Made by a program: the position numbers and the translations under genes. From Candidatus Woesearchaeota archaeon (GTDB taxonomy: Archaea > Nanobdellota > Nanobdellia > Woesearchaeales > UBA12501), in contig WJJV01000094.1 of NCBI GenBank assembly GCA_014729495.1, forward strand, positions 1 to 36,975: a stretch of 36,975 bases of DNA, read 5' to 3'. Position 1 is the first letter of the stretch. Each line of letters opens with the position of its first letter. Positions 30,937-36,975 of this stretch are shown one piece after another. The notes below the pieces were generated by a model. That model saw nothing but the letters and a program-made list of their open reading frames with translations. It ran no database searches and was not told where the DNA came from.

Positions 30937-31089
30937 ATGATAGATTTCCTGATAATGGCAATAATTGTGCTGATAATAGTGCTCATAGCTGTGTCCATAA
31001 TAAGGGTTGCGGCAAGAGTCCTGCTCAGCCTGGGAATCTTCGCGCTTCTGATATTCCTTGTTCTTGAGCTTATGCATTTTGTGAGATGA
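30937..31089 (+). CDS. 50-residue membrane protein
   Basis: An extremely hydrophobic small protein: one long or two adjacent helices (MIDFLIMAIIVLIIVLIAVS, then VLLSLGIFALLIFLVLEL) separated by a short basic turn (IIRVAAR). A BRE/TATA-like AATATTTATATATT (30903-30916) about 25 nt before the ATG predicts a leaderless start, which supports it as a real gene. Function unknown. Confidence 0.65.
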   Translation: MIDFLIMAIIVLIIVLIAVSIIRVAARVLLSLGIFALLIFLVLELMHFVR

Positions 31090-31171
31090 TCTATTAGCTG
31101 TATAGAATGATTTTCTGCTAAGAATAAGAAAGAAATAGAAAAGAGAATAAAAGAGTTATAGTTATGCTTGT

Positions 31172-31792
31172 TCAGTCCTCATCCCTGTCAGCACATCTTC
31201 CTCCTGAACATCTGTACCTGCACTCATGCTCTTCAGTAAGCCCTCTTCCAAACTCTCCATTGCTGCAGTAACGCTCAAGAAGAACATCCTCATCCTTGCA
31301 CTGGTCATTGAATACCTCAAGCAGGCCGTCTGTGACCTTTCCCTGGGTATCATAATCCTTTCCGCCGTCAGTGTCATTGCATGGCTGCTGTGCAGTGACA
31401 AGGCATTCTCCATCCCTGCAGAATTCTCCGCTTCCGCAAAGTGTTGTCCTGTCCTTGCTCTCCATCCTGCAGTATGAGTTTATTGTTCCAGGATAGACAC
31501 ACTTTGGTATATTCCTTGGCGTGAGAATATTTCCCTGGAAGCAGTAAGGCTCGCCTATCACTTCCTGTCCGCAGTCTGCATCACTATTGCATTCCACTTC
31601 TGTGCCTGAATCATCAACCACAATTATTGTATTGCCTTCATCTTCTTCCATGCTGCTGTCATCTGTTCCGGTTTCCTCATCATCTGCGCCAGAGTTTCCT
31701 GTCTGCTCCTGCACAGAGCATGCTGATAACATAACAGCAAAAATTACAGCCAATAAAAGAAAAATATCTCTCATCTCAATCTTATTATCCAC
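31172..31792 (-). CDS. Cysteine-rich lipoprotein
   Basis: 206 residues. The signal peptide ends in MLSAC, so C25 is the likely lipid-anchored residue. An acidic Thr/Ser/Asp linker (about 30-60) leads to a cysteine-rich exterior domain with repeated CNSDADCG, STCRxEx and ERYCSNGEFGRG-type motifs (about 14 cysteines), probably disulfide-bonded. It starts at GTG 31792, with GGGGTGAGG eight to nine nucleotides upstream and a TTTAAATATATT box at 31838-31853. It resembles the small cysteine-rich modules attached to other archaeal surface proteins; no function is known. Confidence 0.78.
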   Translation of the reverse strand: MDNKIEMRDIFLLLAVIFAVMLSACSVQEQTGNSGADDEETGTDDSSMEEDEGNTIIVVDDSGTEVECNSDADCGQEVIGEPYCFQGNILTPRNIPKCVYPGTINSYCRMESKDRTTLCGSGEFCRDGECLVTAQQPCNDTDGGKDYDTQGKVTDGLLEVFNDQCKDEDVLLERYCSNGEFGRGLTEEHECRYRCSGGRCADRDED

Positions 31793-31934
31793 TATGACCT
31801 CACCCCTGTATCCTTTATTAGATTGCTTGTTTAGTGACTAATATATTTAAAGGTTATGGAAATCAGGGTTTCCGTGACCTCAAAAATGCTTTTCGCTTTT
31901 TTGTTGTTTTTGCTTTGTTGTCTTCAATGCCAAC

Positions 31935-31947
31935 AAAATTTATATAG
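31935..31947 (+). promoter_or_regulatory. TATA box for structured leader and lipoprotein gene
   Basis: AAAATTTATATAG would start transcription near 31963-31968, directly ahead of the structured motif at 31972. The 303-bp gap 31793-32095 therefore holds two opposing promoters and one structured leader, and no gene. Confidence 0.5.
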
Positions 31948-31971
31948 TTCGCTGGTTTATCTTTTTCCTGA

Positions 31972-32018
31972 AAAGAGGTGCCCGCAGGCCAGGTCACTGG
32001 CCTGGCTTGCGCCTTTCT
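31972..32018 (+). ncRNA. Structured leader motif, copy 2
   Basis: AAAGAGGTG, then CAGGCCAG-GTCA-CTGGCCTG, then TTGCG-C-CTTTCT. The GC-rich inner hairpin stands out in an AT-rich gap, and AAAGA..GGTGC can pair with GCGCC..TCTTT outside it. It matches the layout of 21069-21114 with altered inner bases that still pair. It lies about 80 nt before the lipoprotein gene ATG and just behind a TATA box, so it should be part of that transcript's leader or a small RNA. Confidence 0.55.
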
Positions 32019-32095
32019 TTCACAAGCATGATGGTCTGATCATGATTATGGACTGATTATACTAAGATATTATAAAGGATAAAGAAGGTGAATCA

Positions 32096-32836
32096 ATGAG
32101 AAAAAGACCCTCAATAATCATGGCATTAATGATTGTGATACTGCTTCTGATGCTGTCAACAGGATGCCAGGAATCTGATGATAAGGATGAAGAAGAAAAC
32201 TTTTCTGAAGATCAGGCTGCAGAAGAAAATACTGGTGGTGGGGCTGATGAATCAGTAAATGAGACCGGTGATGAAGAGCCTCAAGAGAATGAAACCTCAG
32301 ATGTTGCAGATGATGAAGATGATGCAGAGCCTGAACCTCAGCCAGACCCTGAGCCAGAATATGAGCTTGTGCATACTCTTGCTGACATTGATGAGATATT
32401 CCAGGATGATTTCTTTTTCATAGTCGGAAACCAGGCACCTGCAATGGATGTTGTGACAATATCAGAGATCCAGGTGGCATTGAGGGATCTTGACATACAG
32501 ACAGGCACAGCAGAGCTGGCAGATGAAGTGGATGATATCAGCGCAAAGAATTACATTGTTGTAGGCAATCCATGCGACAATCCAGCTGCTGCAGAACTTA
32601 TGAGTGATGAGATAGAAGAGCAGGATGACTGCAATGTCCTTGAGTCAGGCACTGCGCAGATAAGGTTGTTCAAGACCTCGCCGGACAGCATTGCTATACT
32701 TGTCTCAGGAGATAGGCCGGTCTATACCAGGATAGCTGGGGATGTGCTCGGCAATTTTGATGAGTATCCTCTGACAGGCACTGCAGTGGAGATCAGAGGT
32801 CCTGCAGACAATCCTTCTCTGAACCTTATAGAATGA
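32096..32836 (+). CDS. Lipoprotein with S-layer-like domain
   Basis: 246 residues: signal peptide with lipobox LSTGC (C24), a long acidic Glu/Asp/Pro linker (about 27-95), and a globular domain. That domain has the segment NYIVVGNPCDNPAAAELM followed by GTAQIRLFK...SIAILVSG and a C-terminal AGDVLGNF. This is the pattern of domains that recur in archaeal S-layer proteins (VVGGPCxNxVAAEL...AxLVxG). It is probably a surface-attached accessory of the S-layer. GGTGAATCA precedes the ATG. Confidence 0.8.
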   Translation: MRKRPSIIMALMIVILLLMLSTGCQESDDKDEEENFSEDQAAEENTGGGADESVNETGDEEPQENETSDVADDEDDAEPEPQPDPEPEYELVHTLADIDEIFQDDFFFIVGNQAPAMDVVTISEIQVALRDLDIQTGTAELADEVDDISAKNYIVVGNPCDNPAAAELMSDEIEEQDDCNVLESGTAQIRLFKTSPDSIAILVSGDRPVYTRIAGDVLGNFDEYPLTGTAVEIRGPADNPSLNLIE

Positions 32837-32842
32837 TCACAG

Positions 32843-33043
32843 GTGGCAATCATTGAATGCATAATAGATGAGAACAAGGCAGAATGCTCATGCACTTATC
32901 CAGGCTGCCCAAGAAAAGGCAAGTGCTGTGAGTGCCTGAAATATCATCTTGCGAACAATGAGCTTCCTGGCTGCTGCTTCTCTCCAGAAGCAGAGAAGAC
33001 CTATGACCGGAGCTTCCAGAAGTTTGCTGAGGATAGATTATAA
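32843..33043 (+). CDS. DUF6485-like cysteine-rich small protein
   Basis: A 63-66 residue protein with ECSCTYPGCPRKGKCCEC and a C-terminal CCFSPEAEKTYDRSFQKF, matching the DUF6485 pattern as I recall it. The seven or eight cysteines suggest a metal-binding (zinc or iron-sulfur) fold. The start is uncertain. GTG 32843 is listed, but it has no ribosome-binding site. An AGGTGG site lies 5-6 nt before ATT 32852, giving MECIIDENK, which suits the family better. It is seven nucleotides behind the S-layer-like lipoprotein and clearly co-transcribed. Confidence 0.82.
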   Translation: MAIIECIIDENKAECSCTYPGCPRKGKCCECLKYHLANNELPGCCFSPEAEKTYDRSFQKFAEDRL

Positions 33044-33069
33044 TTCTGAAAAGATACTCCTAAAATCAT

Positions 33070-33250
33070 AAAAATCCGAGCAATCGCCTACCTGAAACCT
33101 AAAGGTTTCAGTTTGACGGCGATTGTATCTAATATCGGATTTTTAGGATGCGGAAAACCAAAGGTTTTCAGCACCGTCAGAAATGCATAAGCATTTCTGA
33201 GGTTTCCAAAAGCCTTCATCTGAAACATAAATGTTTCAGTTTTCGGCTTT
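33070..33250. other. Cluster of nested perfect hairpins
   Basis: No gene. 33070-33144 folds as one long arm: AAAAATCCGA/TCGGATTTTT, then CAATCGCC/GGCGATTG, then CTGAAACC-TAAA-GGTTTCAG. Next come GAAAACC-AAA-GGTTTTC (33153-33169), TCAGAAATGC-ATAA-GCATTTCTGA (33177-33200), and AAAGCC/GGCTTT enclosing CTGAAACA-TAAA-TGTTTCAG (about 33220-33239). Both strands end in T tracts, so it may be a two-way terminator between the DUF6485-like gene and tRNA-Gln. The hairpin style resembles the small hairpins in the dispersed repeats. Confidence 0.65.
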
Positions 33251-33263
33251 ATGGAAATAAACA

Positions 33264-33380
33264 TAGCCCTGCTCGGACTCGAACCGAGGTCTTCGGACGT
33301 TTTCGATGAAATCGAAAATTGTTCAAAATCTTGATGTCCATCACCAAAATCCGAAATGCTTGCCACTACACCACAGGGCT
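33264..33380 (-). tRNA. trnQ: tRNA-Gln(TTG) with 45-nt intron
   Basis: Acceptor stem AGCCCTG/CAGGGCT with discriminator A73 and no encoded CCA; D-stem GTGT/GCAT; anticodon stem TCGGA/TCCGA with anticodon TTG at 34-36; variable loop of four; T-stem CTCGG/CCGAG with loop TTCGAGT. The intron (33299-33343) sits at the canonical 37/38 site. A textbook bulge-helix-bulge is visible: exon stem, bulge GG|T, central helix TTTT with GAAA (one T-G wobble), bulge AC|G, and inner helix GATGG/TTCATC. Each cut falls after the second bulge base. The promoter box lies at 33404-33416. Confidence 0.93.
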
Positions 33381-33403
33381 GTGTATCATATTCTAAGGCT
33401 ATT

Positions 33404-33416
33404 GATTTATAAAATT
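33404..33416 (-). promoter_or_regulatory. TATA box of tRNA-Gln
   Basis: GATTTATAAAATT on the plus strand gives AATTTTATAAATC toward the tRNA, 25-35 nt before its first base. Confidence 0.65.
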
Positions 33417-33478
33417 TGTTGAAAAAAGCATTCCTGCTCATTGTATTGCCCATGACTTCAGTCTGAACTGAACAAAAC

Positions 33479-33494
33479 AAAAAATATATAAATC
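33479..33494 (+). promoter_or_regulatory. TATA box of the CARDB lipoprotein gene
   Basis: AAAAAATATATAAATC predicts transcription from about 33512-33516, right at the ATG 33518. Confidence 0.6.
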
Positions 33495-33517
33495 CCCTGA
33501 ATATCTTTATGCATACA

Positions 33518-34093
33518 ATGAAAAAAGCGGTTATACTTATATTGGTGCTTGCTATGATGGTCATAGGCATAAGCGGGTGCAAACAGGACAACGGGACTGG
33601 GGTTGTGATACCTTCAGAGCCAAGCGATGGAGCTGATTCTGGAACAACAGATGATACTGGCACAGATGATGATGCTGATGATTCAGATGACACTTCAGAT
33701 GATACTGGAGATACAGCTCCTCCAGGAGAGAAGACAAAGATAGACCTGACTGTTTCAGACTCTTACTTCAGTCCAGCCTTCCCTGATGAAGGAGAGGATG
33801 TCACTTTCAAGATAATATTCAAGAACCAGGGAACAGAGGATTCTGGAAGGTTTGATTATCAAGTGAAACTCTACAAGGACAGCTCTGTATGGAAGACTGA
33901 CACTTACTCAACTGACAGCGGACTGAAAAGGGGTGAAGAAGAGAAGATAGAGACAATGTATGTCTTCTCTGACTCAGGCACATACTATGCAGAGATATTT
34001 GTTGATCCTGACAACGAGATTCCAGAACTGATAGAGACAAACAACTACAAGAGGACAAAATCTGATGCAGTTGTCTCATCACCTTCAGACTGA
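33518..34093 (+). CDS. CARDB-domain lipoprotein
   Basis: 191 residues: signal peptide with lipobox GISGC (about residue 21), an acidic Asp/Thr linker (about 27-70), and a single CARDB beta-sandwich (about 75-185). The CARDB-type signatures are DLTVSDSYFSPAFPDEGEDVTFKI, KNQGTEDSG and the closing YYAEIFVDPDNEIPELIETNN. CARDB domains serve as adhesion or scaffold modules at the cell surface. ATG 33518 is chosen over 33509 because the promoter (33479-33494) gives a leaderless transcript there and the signal peptide then starts MKKAVILI. Confidence 0.87.
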   Translation: MKKAVILILVLAMMVIGISGCKQDNGTGVVIPSEPSDGADSGTTDDTGTDDDADDSDDTSDDTGDTAPPGEKTKIDLTVSDSYFSPAFPDEGEDVTFKIIFKNQGTEDSGRFDYQVKLYKDSSVWKTDTYSTDSGLKRGEEEKIETMYVFSDSGTYYAEIFVDPDNEIPELIETNNYKRTKSDAVVSSPSD

Positions 34094-34164
34094 TAATCAA
34101 TATTTTAAGATTTCTTTATAATCTCTTTTTTTCCTATAATTCTTATGATTCATATATGTTTTTT

Positions 34165-34180
34165 CAAAAGATTTAAATAC
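34165..34180 (+). promoter_or_regulatory. BRE/TATA promoter
   Basis: CAAAAG plus ATTTAAATAC is a near-ideal archaeal promoter 28-43 nt before ATG 34208, so the transcript is leaderless or nearly so. Confidence 0.7.
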
Positions 34181-34207
34181 TAATGTCCTTTTATATACTT
34201 AAAAAAG

Positions 34208-36646
34208 ATGGCGAATGAAGGCGAAGTTCGAACAGATGTAGATAGGCTTCTTGAGCTGGTAAAGCAATCAAAAGAGATTTCTGTTGACGAGGCTGCCAAG
34301 AAACTCGGCGTGCCTGCGAATACTATTGAATCATTGTCAGACCTTCTTGAGGAAGAGGGCATGCTCCACATAAAATACAAGTTTACCACACCATACCTGA
34401 CTTCTGAAGTGCCTAAAGGAAAAGGAGAGAAAAAGAAGCCTGAAGAGCTTGTTGTAGAGAAAGAGGAAGAGAAAGCTGAAGTTAAGGTTCCTGAAGGATC
34501 AAAGAAGGAGATAAAAGACATGGGCAAGGCAAAGCTGTCTCCAGAGAAGAAGGTAGAGCCTGAGAAGAAGACAGTCCATGCAAAAGAGATAACCACTGAG
34601 CAGAAGCCCGGAGAGATGGGCTGGCCAGAGGAAGGCAAGGAAGAAAAGGAAGAAGAGAAAGAAGAGGGGAAGGAAGAGGAAAAAGAGAAAGAAAAGCCTT
34701 CTCCTGAAGAGCCTGAAGCAAAGCCCGAACAGCCAGAGGCAAAGCCAGAGGCTCCTGAAGCAAAGCCTGAAGAGCCTGAGATAAGTATTGATGCTGAGAA
34801 GATCACAACTGAACAGGCAAAGCCAGGAGAGAAGATAACGCCCGAGCCTCTGAAGAAGAAAGATGGTTTGGAGATACCTGAGACAGATGATATAGATATT
34901 CTCATAAAGAAAGCAAATGAGTTCATAGCAAGAGGCGACTTTGAGAGCGCCAGAAAGATATACCTCAGGATAAGGAAGATCAAGGATGAGATACCTGAGA
35001 AATTCATAGAGAAAGAAAAGAAAGCAGAGTCAGGACTGGTTGACCTTAACAAGAATCTCATGGGAGGCATAGACAAAGCATTGTCCACTGACTTCAACAA
35101 GAAGATATCTGAGATCGAATCATTGTTCAACAAAGTAGAGGCCCATATGCGGTCAGGCCAGATACAGACTCTCAAGGATCTTGAGTTCATAGAGAATACT
35201 TACCATGAGATCAAGGAGCTTTACCTCTCTCTTCCAGCAGGATTCATGGAGAAGAAGGTCTCCATACAGGACAGGATGCTGCAGCTTTACAGGAATATCC
35301 TCACAAGCAAGAAGAATATCCTATCAACTGAATTCAGCAAGAAGTCTGAAAGCATAGTCAAGCTCATGGACAGGCTTGTGAAGGAAATATCCTCAAGGAA
35401 GATAAATGAGGCAAACAGGACATTCACAGAGATAACCCATCTTTACAGGACACTGCCAAGAGGATTCCTCAAAGAGAAGACAGACCTGCAGAACAGGATA
35501 CTCTCAATGTACCAGAAGCTCATAGTGAGCAAGGAGGAAGTGTACACAAAAGACCTTAAGCACAAGTCAGAGATGATAAAGGACATGATACATGAGGCCA
35601 TGGCTGATGTAAGCAAGGGCAGGCTGGGAAAAGCCCAGGCACTCTATCGCAGGATAACTGAGATGTATGCAAAGCTTCCTGAAGGATTCTATGATATAAG
35701 GGCAGACCTTGAGATGAAGATACTGGACCTGCATCACCTTATTGTGCTCAAGCACAGCAGGGCCACAATAGATGATATGAACTCAAAATCAAATGAGATA
35801 GAGACGCTGATACAGAGCGCGAACAACTACCTCAAGGACAGGGAGACAGACCTTGCCAAGGAGGCTTATCAGGAGGCAACCAGCATCTATAATACCTTCC
35901 CTGAAGGATTCATTGACGTGAATCTGAAGATAAGGGACAAGATAGTCAAGCTATACAAGGACATACTCTCACAGGAGACAAGACCACTCATAGGCGAGGT
36001 AGACCGCCAGACAGAGAAGATATATGTGGAGCTGCTGAAGCTGCTTGTCAACATACATGATCTCATTAAGAAGAAGCAGTTTGACAAGATAAAGGATAAG
36101 TACATGCTGGCATACAAGCTGTATCATGAGCTGCCGCTGAACTTCCTTGAGAAGAAGACAAGCCTGTACAGCGAGCTCTTCAAGTACTATGAGGAGCTGA
36201 AGCTATACAGCGAGGTAATGAAGCTGTCAGAGTACGCGAACAACAATGAATACGGCAAGCTCAAGGATCTGCTGAGTCTTGTCATAGACACGCATAGCAA
36301 GCTGATCAGGAAATATCCAGAGGACATAGAGATCTTCAGGTTCATACACGGCAAATGCCTGATATACATGGACCTGCTGAAAAGAGGGATGAAGGCAAAG
36401 AACGGCAGGGATGTGAGAGAAAAGGTGCAGGGAATGGCTGAGAAGAAAAAGAAGCCTGAGATAGAGAAATCCAAGGAGCTCAAAGAGCATGAGAAAGGCA
36501 AGGCAGCAAAGATACCTATAGAGCAGACAATGCCTGGAGTTCATCCTGCGAGTACAGTCCATGCTGAGACAAAAAAACCGCAGGAGAAAGAAGCGCTTAT
36601 CAGCGCAAAGGATTACCTGCAGAAGAAGTACCATCCTCTGGGATGA
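34208..36646 (+). CDS. Winged-helix protein with six helical IPEKF/LPxGF repeats
   Basis: An 812-residue cytoplasmic protein. Residues 1-60 form a winged-helix domain (RLLELVKQSKEISVDEAAKKLGV...TIESLSDLLEEEGMLHIKYKF). A long Lys/Glu/Pro-rich disordered linker follows (about 68-225), with twin ITTEQ-KPGE motifs. The rest is a chain of six helical repeats of 74-80 residues, each marked by a short signature: IPEKF 262, LPAGF 342, LPRGF 416, LPEGF 490, FPEGF 564, LPLNF 642. Between signatures lie two helices of the form YR-x-L-PxGF-xEKK-x-LQDRIL-x-LY. The C-terminus is again Lys/Glu-rich. The overall shape suggests a scaffold with a DNA- or protein-binding head. It precedes a probable secretion ATPase gene, so it may belong to a pilus/archaellum locus. 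Confidence 0.8.
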   Translation: MANEGEVRTDVDRLLELVKQSKEISVDEAAKKLGVPANTIESLSDLLEEEGMLHIKYKFTTPYLTSEVPKGKGEKKKPEELVVEKEEEKAEVKVPEGSKKEIKDMGKAKLSPEKKVEPEKKTVHAKEITTEQKPGEMGWPEEGKEEKEEEKEEGKEEEKEKEKPSPEEPEAKPEQPEAKPEAPEAKPEEPEISIDAEKITTEQAKPGEKITPEPLKKKDGLEIPETDDIDILIKKANEFIARGDFESARKIYLRIRKIKDEIPEKFIEKEKKAESGLVDLNKNLMGGIDKALSTDFNKKISEIESLFNKVEAHMRSGQIQTLKDLEFIENTYHEIKELYLSLPAGFMEKKVSIQDRMLQLYRNILTSKKNILSTEFSKKSESIVKLMDRLVKEISSRKINEANRTFTEITHLYRTLPRGFLKEKTDLQNRILSMYQKLIVSKEEVYTKDLKHKSEMIKDMIHEAMADVSKGRLGKAQALYRRITEMYAKLPEGFYDIRADLEMKILDLHHLIVLKHSRATIDDMNSKSNEIETLIQSANNYLKDRETDLAKEAYQEATSIYNTFPEGFIDVNLKIRDKIVKLYKDILSQETRPLIGEVDRQTEKIYVELLKLLVNIHDLIKKKQFDKIKDKYMLAYKLYHELPLNFLEKKTSLYSELFKYYEELKLYSEVMKLSEYANNNEYGKLKDLLSLVIDTHSKLIRKYPEDIEIFRFIHGKCLIYMDLLKRGMKAKNGRDVREKVQGMAEKKKKPEIEKSKELKEHEKGKAAKIPIEQTMPGVHPASTVHAETKKPQEKEALISAKDYLQKKYHPLG

Positions 36647-36734
36647 GAAGATTCCATAATGATTTCATCATAAGATTCAGGATTGATATGGCAGCTGATA
36701 TGCATCATAACTTTCATCATCATCATCATCATTT

Positions 36735-36754
36735 CGCTTGTCTTATAACAAGCG
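36735..36754 (+). other. Short hairpin in leader before the ATPase gene
   Basis: CGCTTGT-CTTATA-ACAAGCG, a seven-bp stem with six-base loop, followed by an A-rich run, lies between the repeat protein and the ATPase gene. A (CAT)6 tract at 36715-36732 precedes it. It may be a processing or attenuation site. Confidence 0.4.
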
Positions 36755-36787
36755 CATAAAAAAGAGTCATAAAAAAAGAGGTGGACA

Positions 36788-36975
36788 ATGCCTGATACAC
36801 AAGGTAATGCAGATAATCTTGACAGCTACGAGATTAGGCTGGGCAATCTTATCACAAAGGTCAATATCTTTGAGAAAGAGGAGGATTTCGTCCCTGTCTA
36901 TCACATATCCATATCCAACATAAGCGAGACAACAAAGCTGATTCTTGAGAAGATAAGAAAGGAGTTCATATCACA
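36788..36975 (+). CDS. Secretion/pilus ATPase N-terminus (GspE/ArlI-like), partial
   Basis: The first 62 codons of a gene running off the window. ATG 36788 has GAGGTGG five nucleotides upstream. The peptide includes EDFVPVYHISISNISETTKLILEKIRKEFIS (31 residues in two stretches, VPVYHISI and TTKLILEKIRKEF), resembling the N-terminal domain of archaeal type IV pilus/archaellum secretion ATPases (VPxYxVxxPxIxxxTxxxLExIRxEL). The nucleotide-binding part is not in the window, so the call rests on the N-terminus alone. Confidence 0.6.
   Translation, partial: MPDTQGNADNLDSYEIRLGNLITKVNIFEKEEDFVPVYHISISNISETTKLILEKIRKEFIS

Noticed and set aside
33088..33693. A 201-codon frame on the minus strand over the hairpin cluster, the tRNA and part of a lipoprotein gene
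   Set aside because: It reads through the tRNA-Gln gene and antisense to a lipoprotein gene; it has no coding character.
34180..35190. A 336-codon frame antisense to the winged-helix repeat protein
   Set aside because: Ser/Phe-rich low-complexity translation caused by the Lys/Glu-rich codons on the opposite strand; no promoter or ribosome-binding site.
36738..36923. A 61-codon frame overlapping the ATPase start
   Set aside because: The other frame from ATG 36788 has a good GAGGTGG ribosome-binding site and family-like sequence.

Overview
The window reads as a chromosome segment of an AT-rich archaeon, most likely a DPANN lineage close to Woesearchaeota/Pacearchaeota. The archaeal signs are a TOPRIM/zinc-ribbon topoisomerase I, aIF5B, Orc1/Cdc6, an archaeal uS15 next to a RecJ/GAN-like DHH nuclease, a NIP7-like PUA protein, BRE/TATA promoters about 25-30 nt before the start of many leaderless genes, and a tRNA-Gln with a canonical bulge-helix-bulge intron. 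The DPANN assignment rests on the style of the surface proteins, paired SpoIIM-like proteins and many small orphan membrane proteins, so it is inference.

Layout. 1-425: a copy of an undescribed structured repeat. 432-4403: PfkB kinase, small membrane protein, topoisomerase I. 4496-12555: an envelope block made of a lipoprotein, two SpoIIM-like paralogues flanking a 905-residue Ig-like surface protein, and a secreted Lon-type (S16) protease. 12585-16969: PHP hydrolase, two hypotheticals, NIP7-like PUA protein, DUF4870-like membrane protein, aIF5B. 17028-17830: the largest copy of the repeat. 17953-21008: secreted protein, hypothetical, winged-helix regulator divergent from Orc1/Cdc6. 21239-24700: HD-GYP-like protein followed by orphan genes, with structured leaders between them. 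24697-26184: polytopic membrane protein. 26250-26700: third copy of the repeat. 26746-30756: CYTH protein, two small membrane proteins, Bro-N protein, and the uS15/RecJ pair. 30937-34093: small membrane protein, lipoproteins including S-layer-like and CARDB types, a DUF6485-like cysteine-rich protein and tRNA-Gln. 34208-36975: a winged-helix protein with six helical repeats, then the start of a probable pilus/archaellum secretion ATPase.

The main discovery candidate is the dispersed repeat. Its three copies (1-425 minus, 17028-17830 plus, 26250-26700 plus) share an order of modules: small hairpins, a 125-131 nt multibranched core closed by a GGCAGCAACAA-type stem, then one to five ~80 nt hairpin modules. 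Between copies the stems change in a compensatory way (G-C to A-T, CTCTCCGAT to CTCGCTGAT arms, and whole hairpins exchanged for different perfect hairpins), while specific single-stranded segments stay constant. That is the signature of a selected nucleic-acid structure rather than of a protein. Two further structured motifs are a 46-47 nt hairpin motif present twice (21069-21114 and 31972-32018) and a hairpin cluster at 33070-33250. The tRNA intron also contains an alternative hairpin that would compete with its splicing structure.
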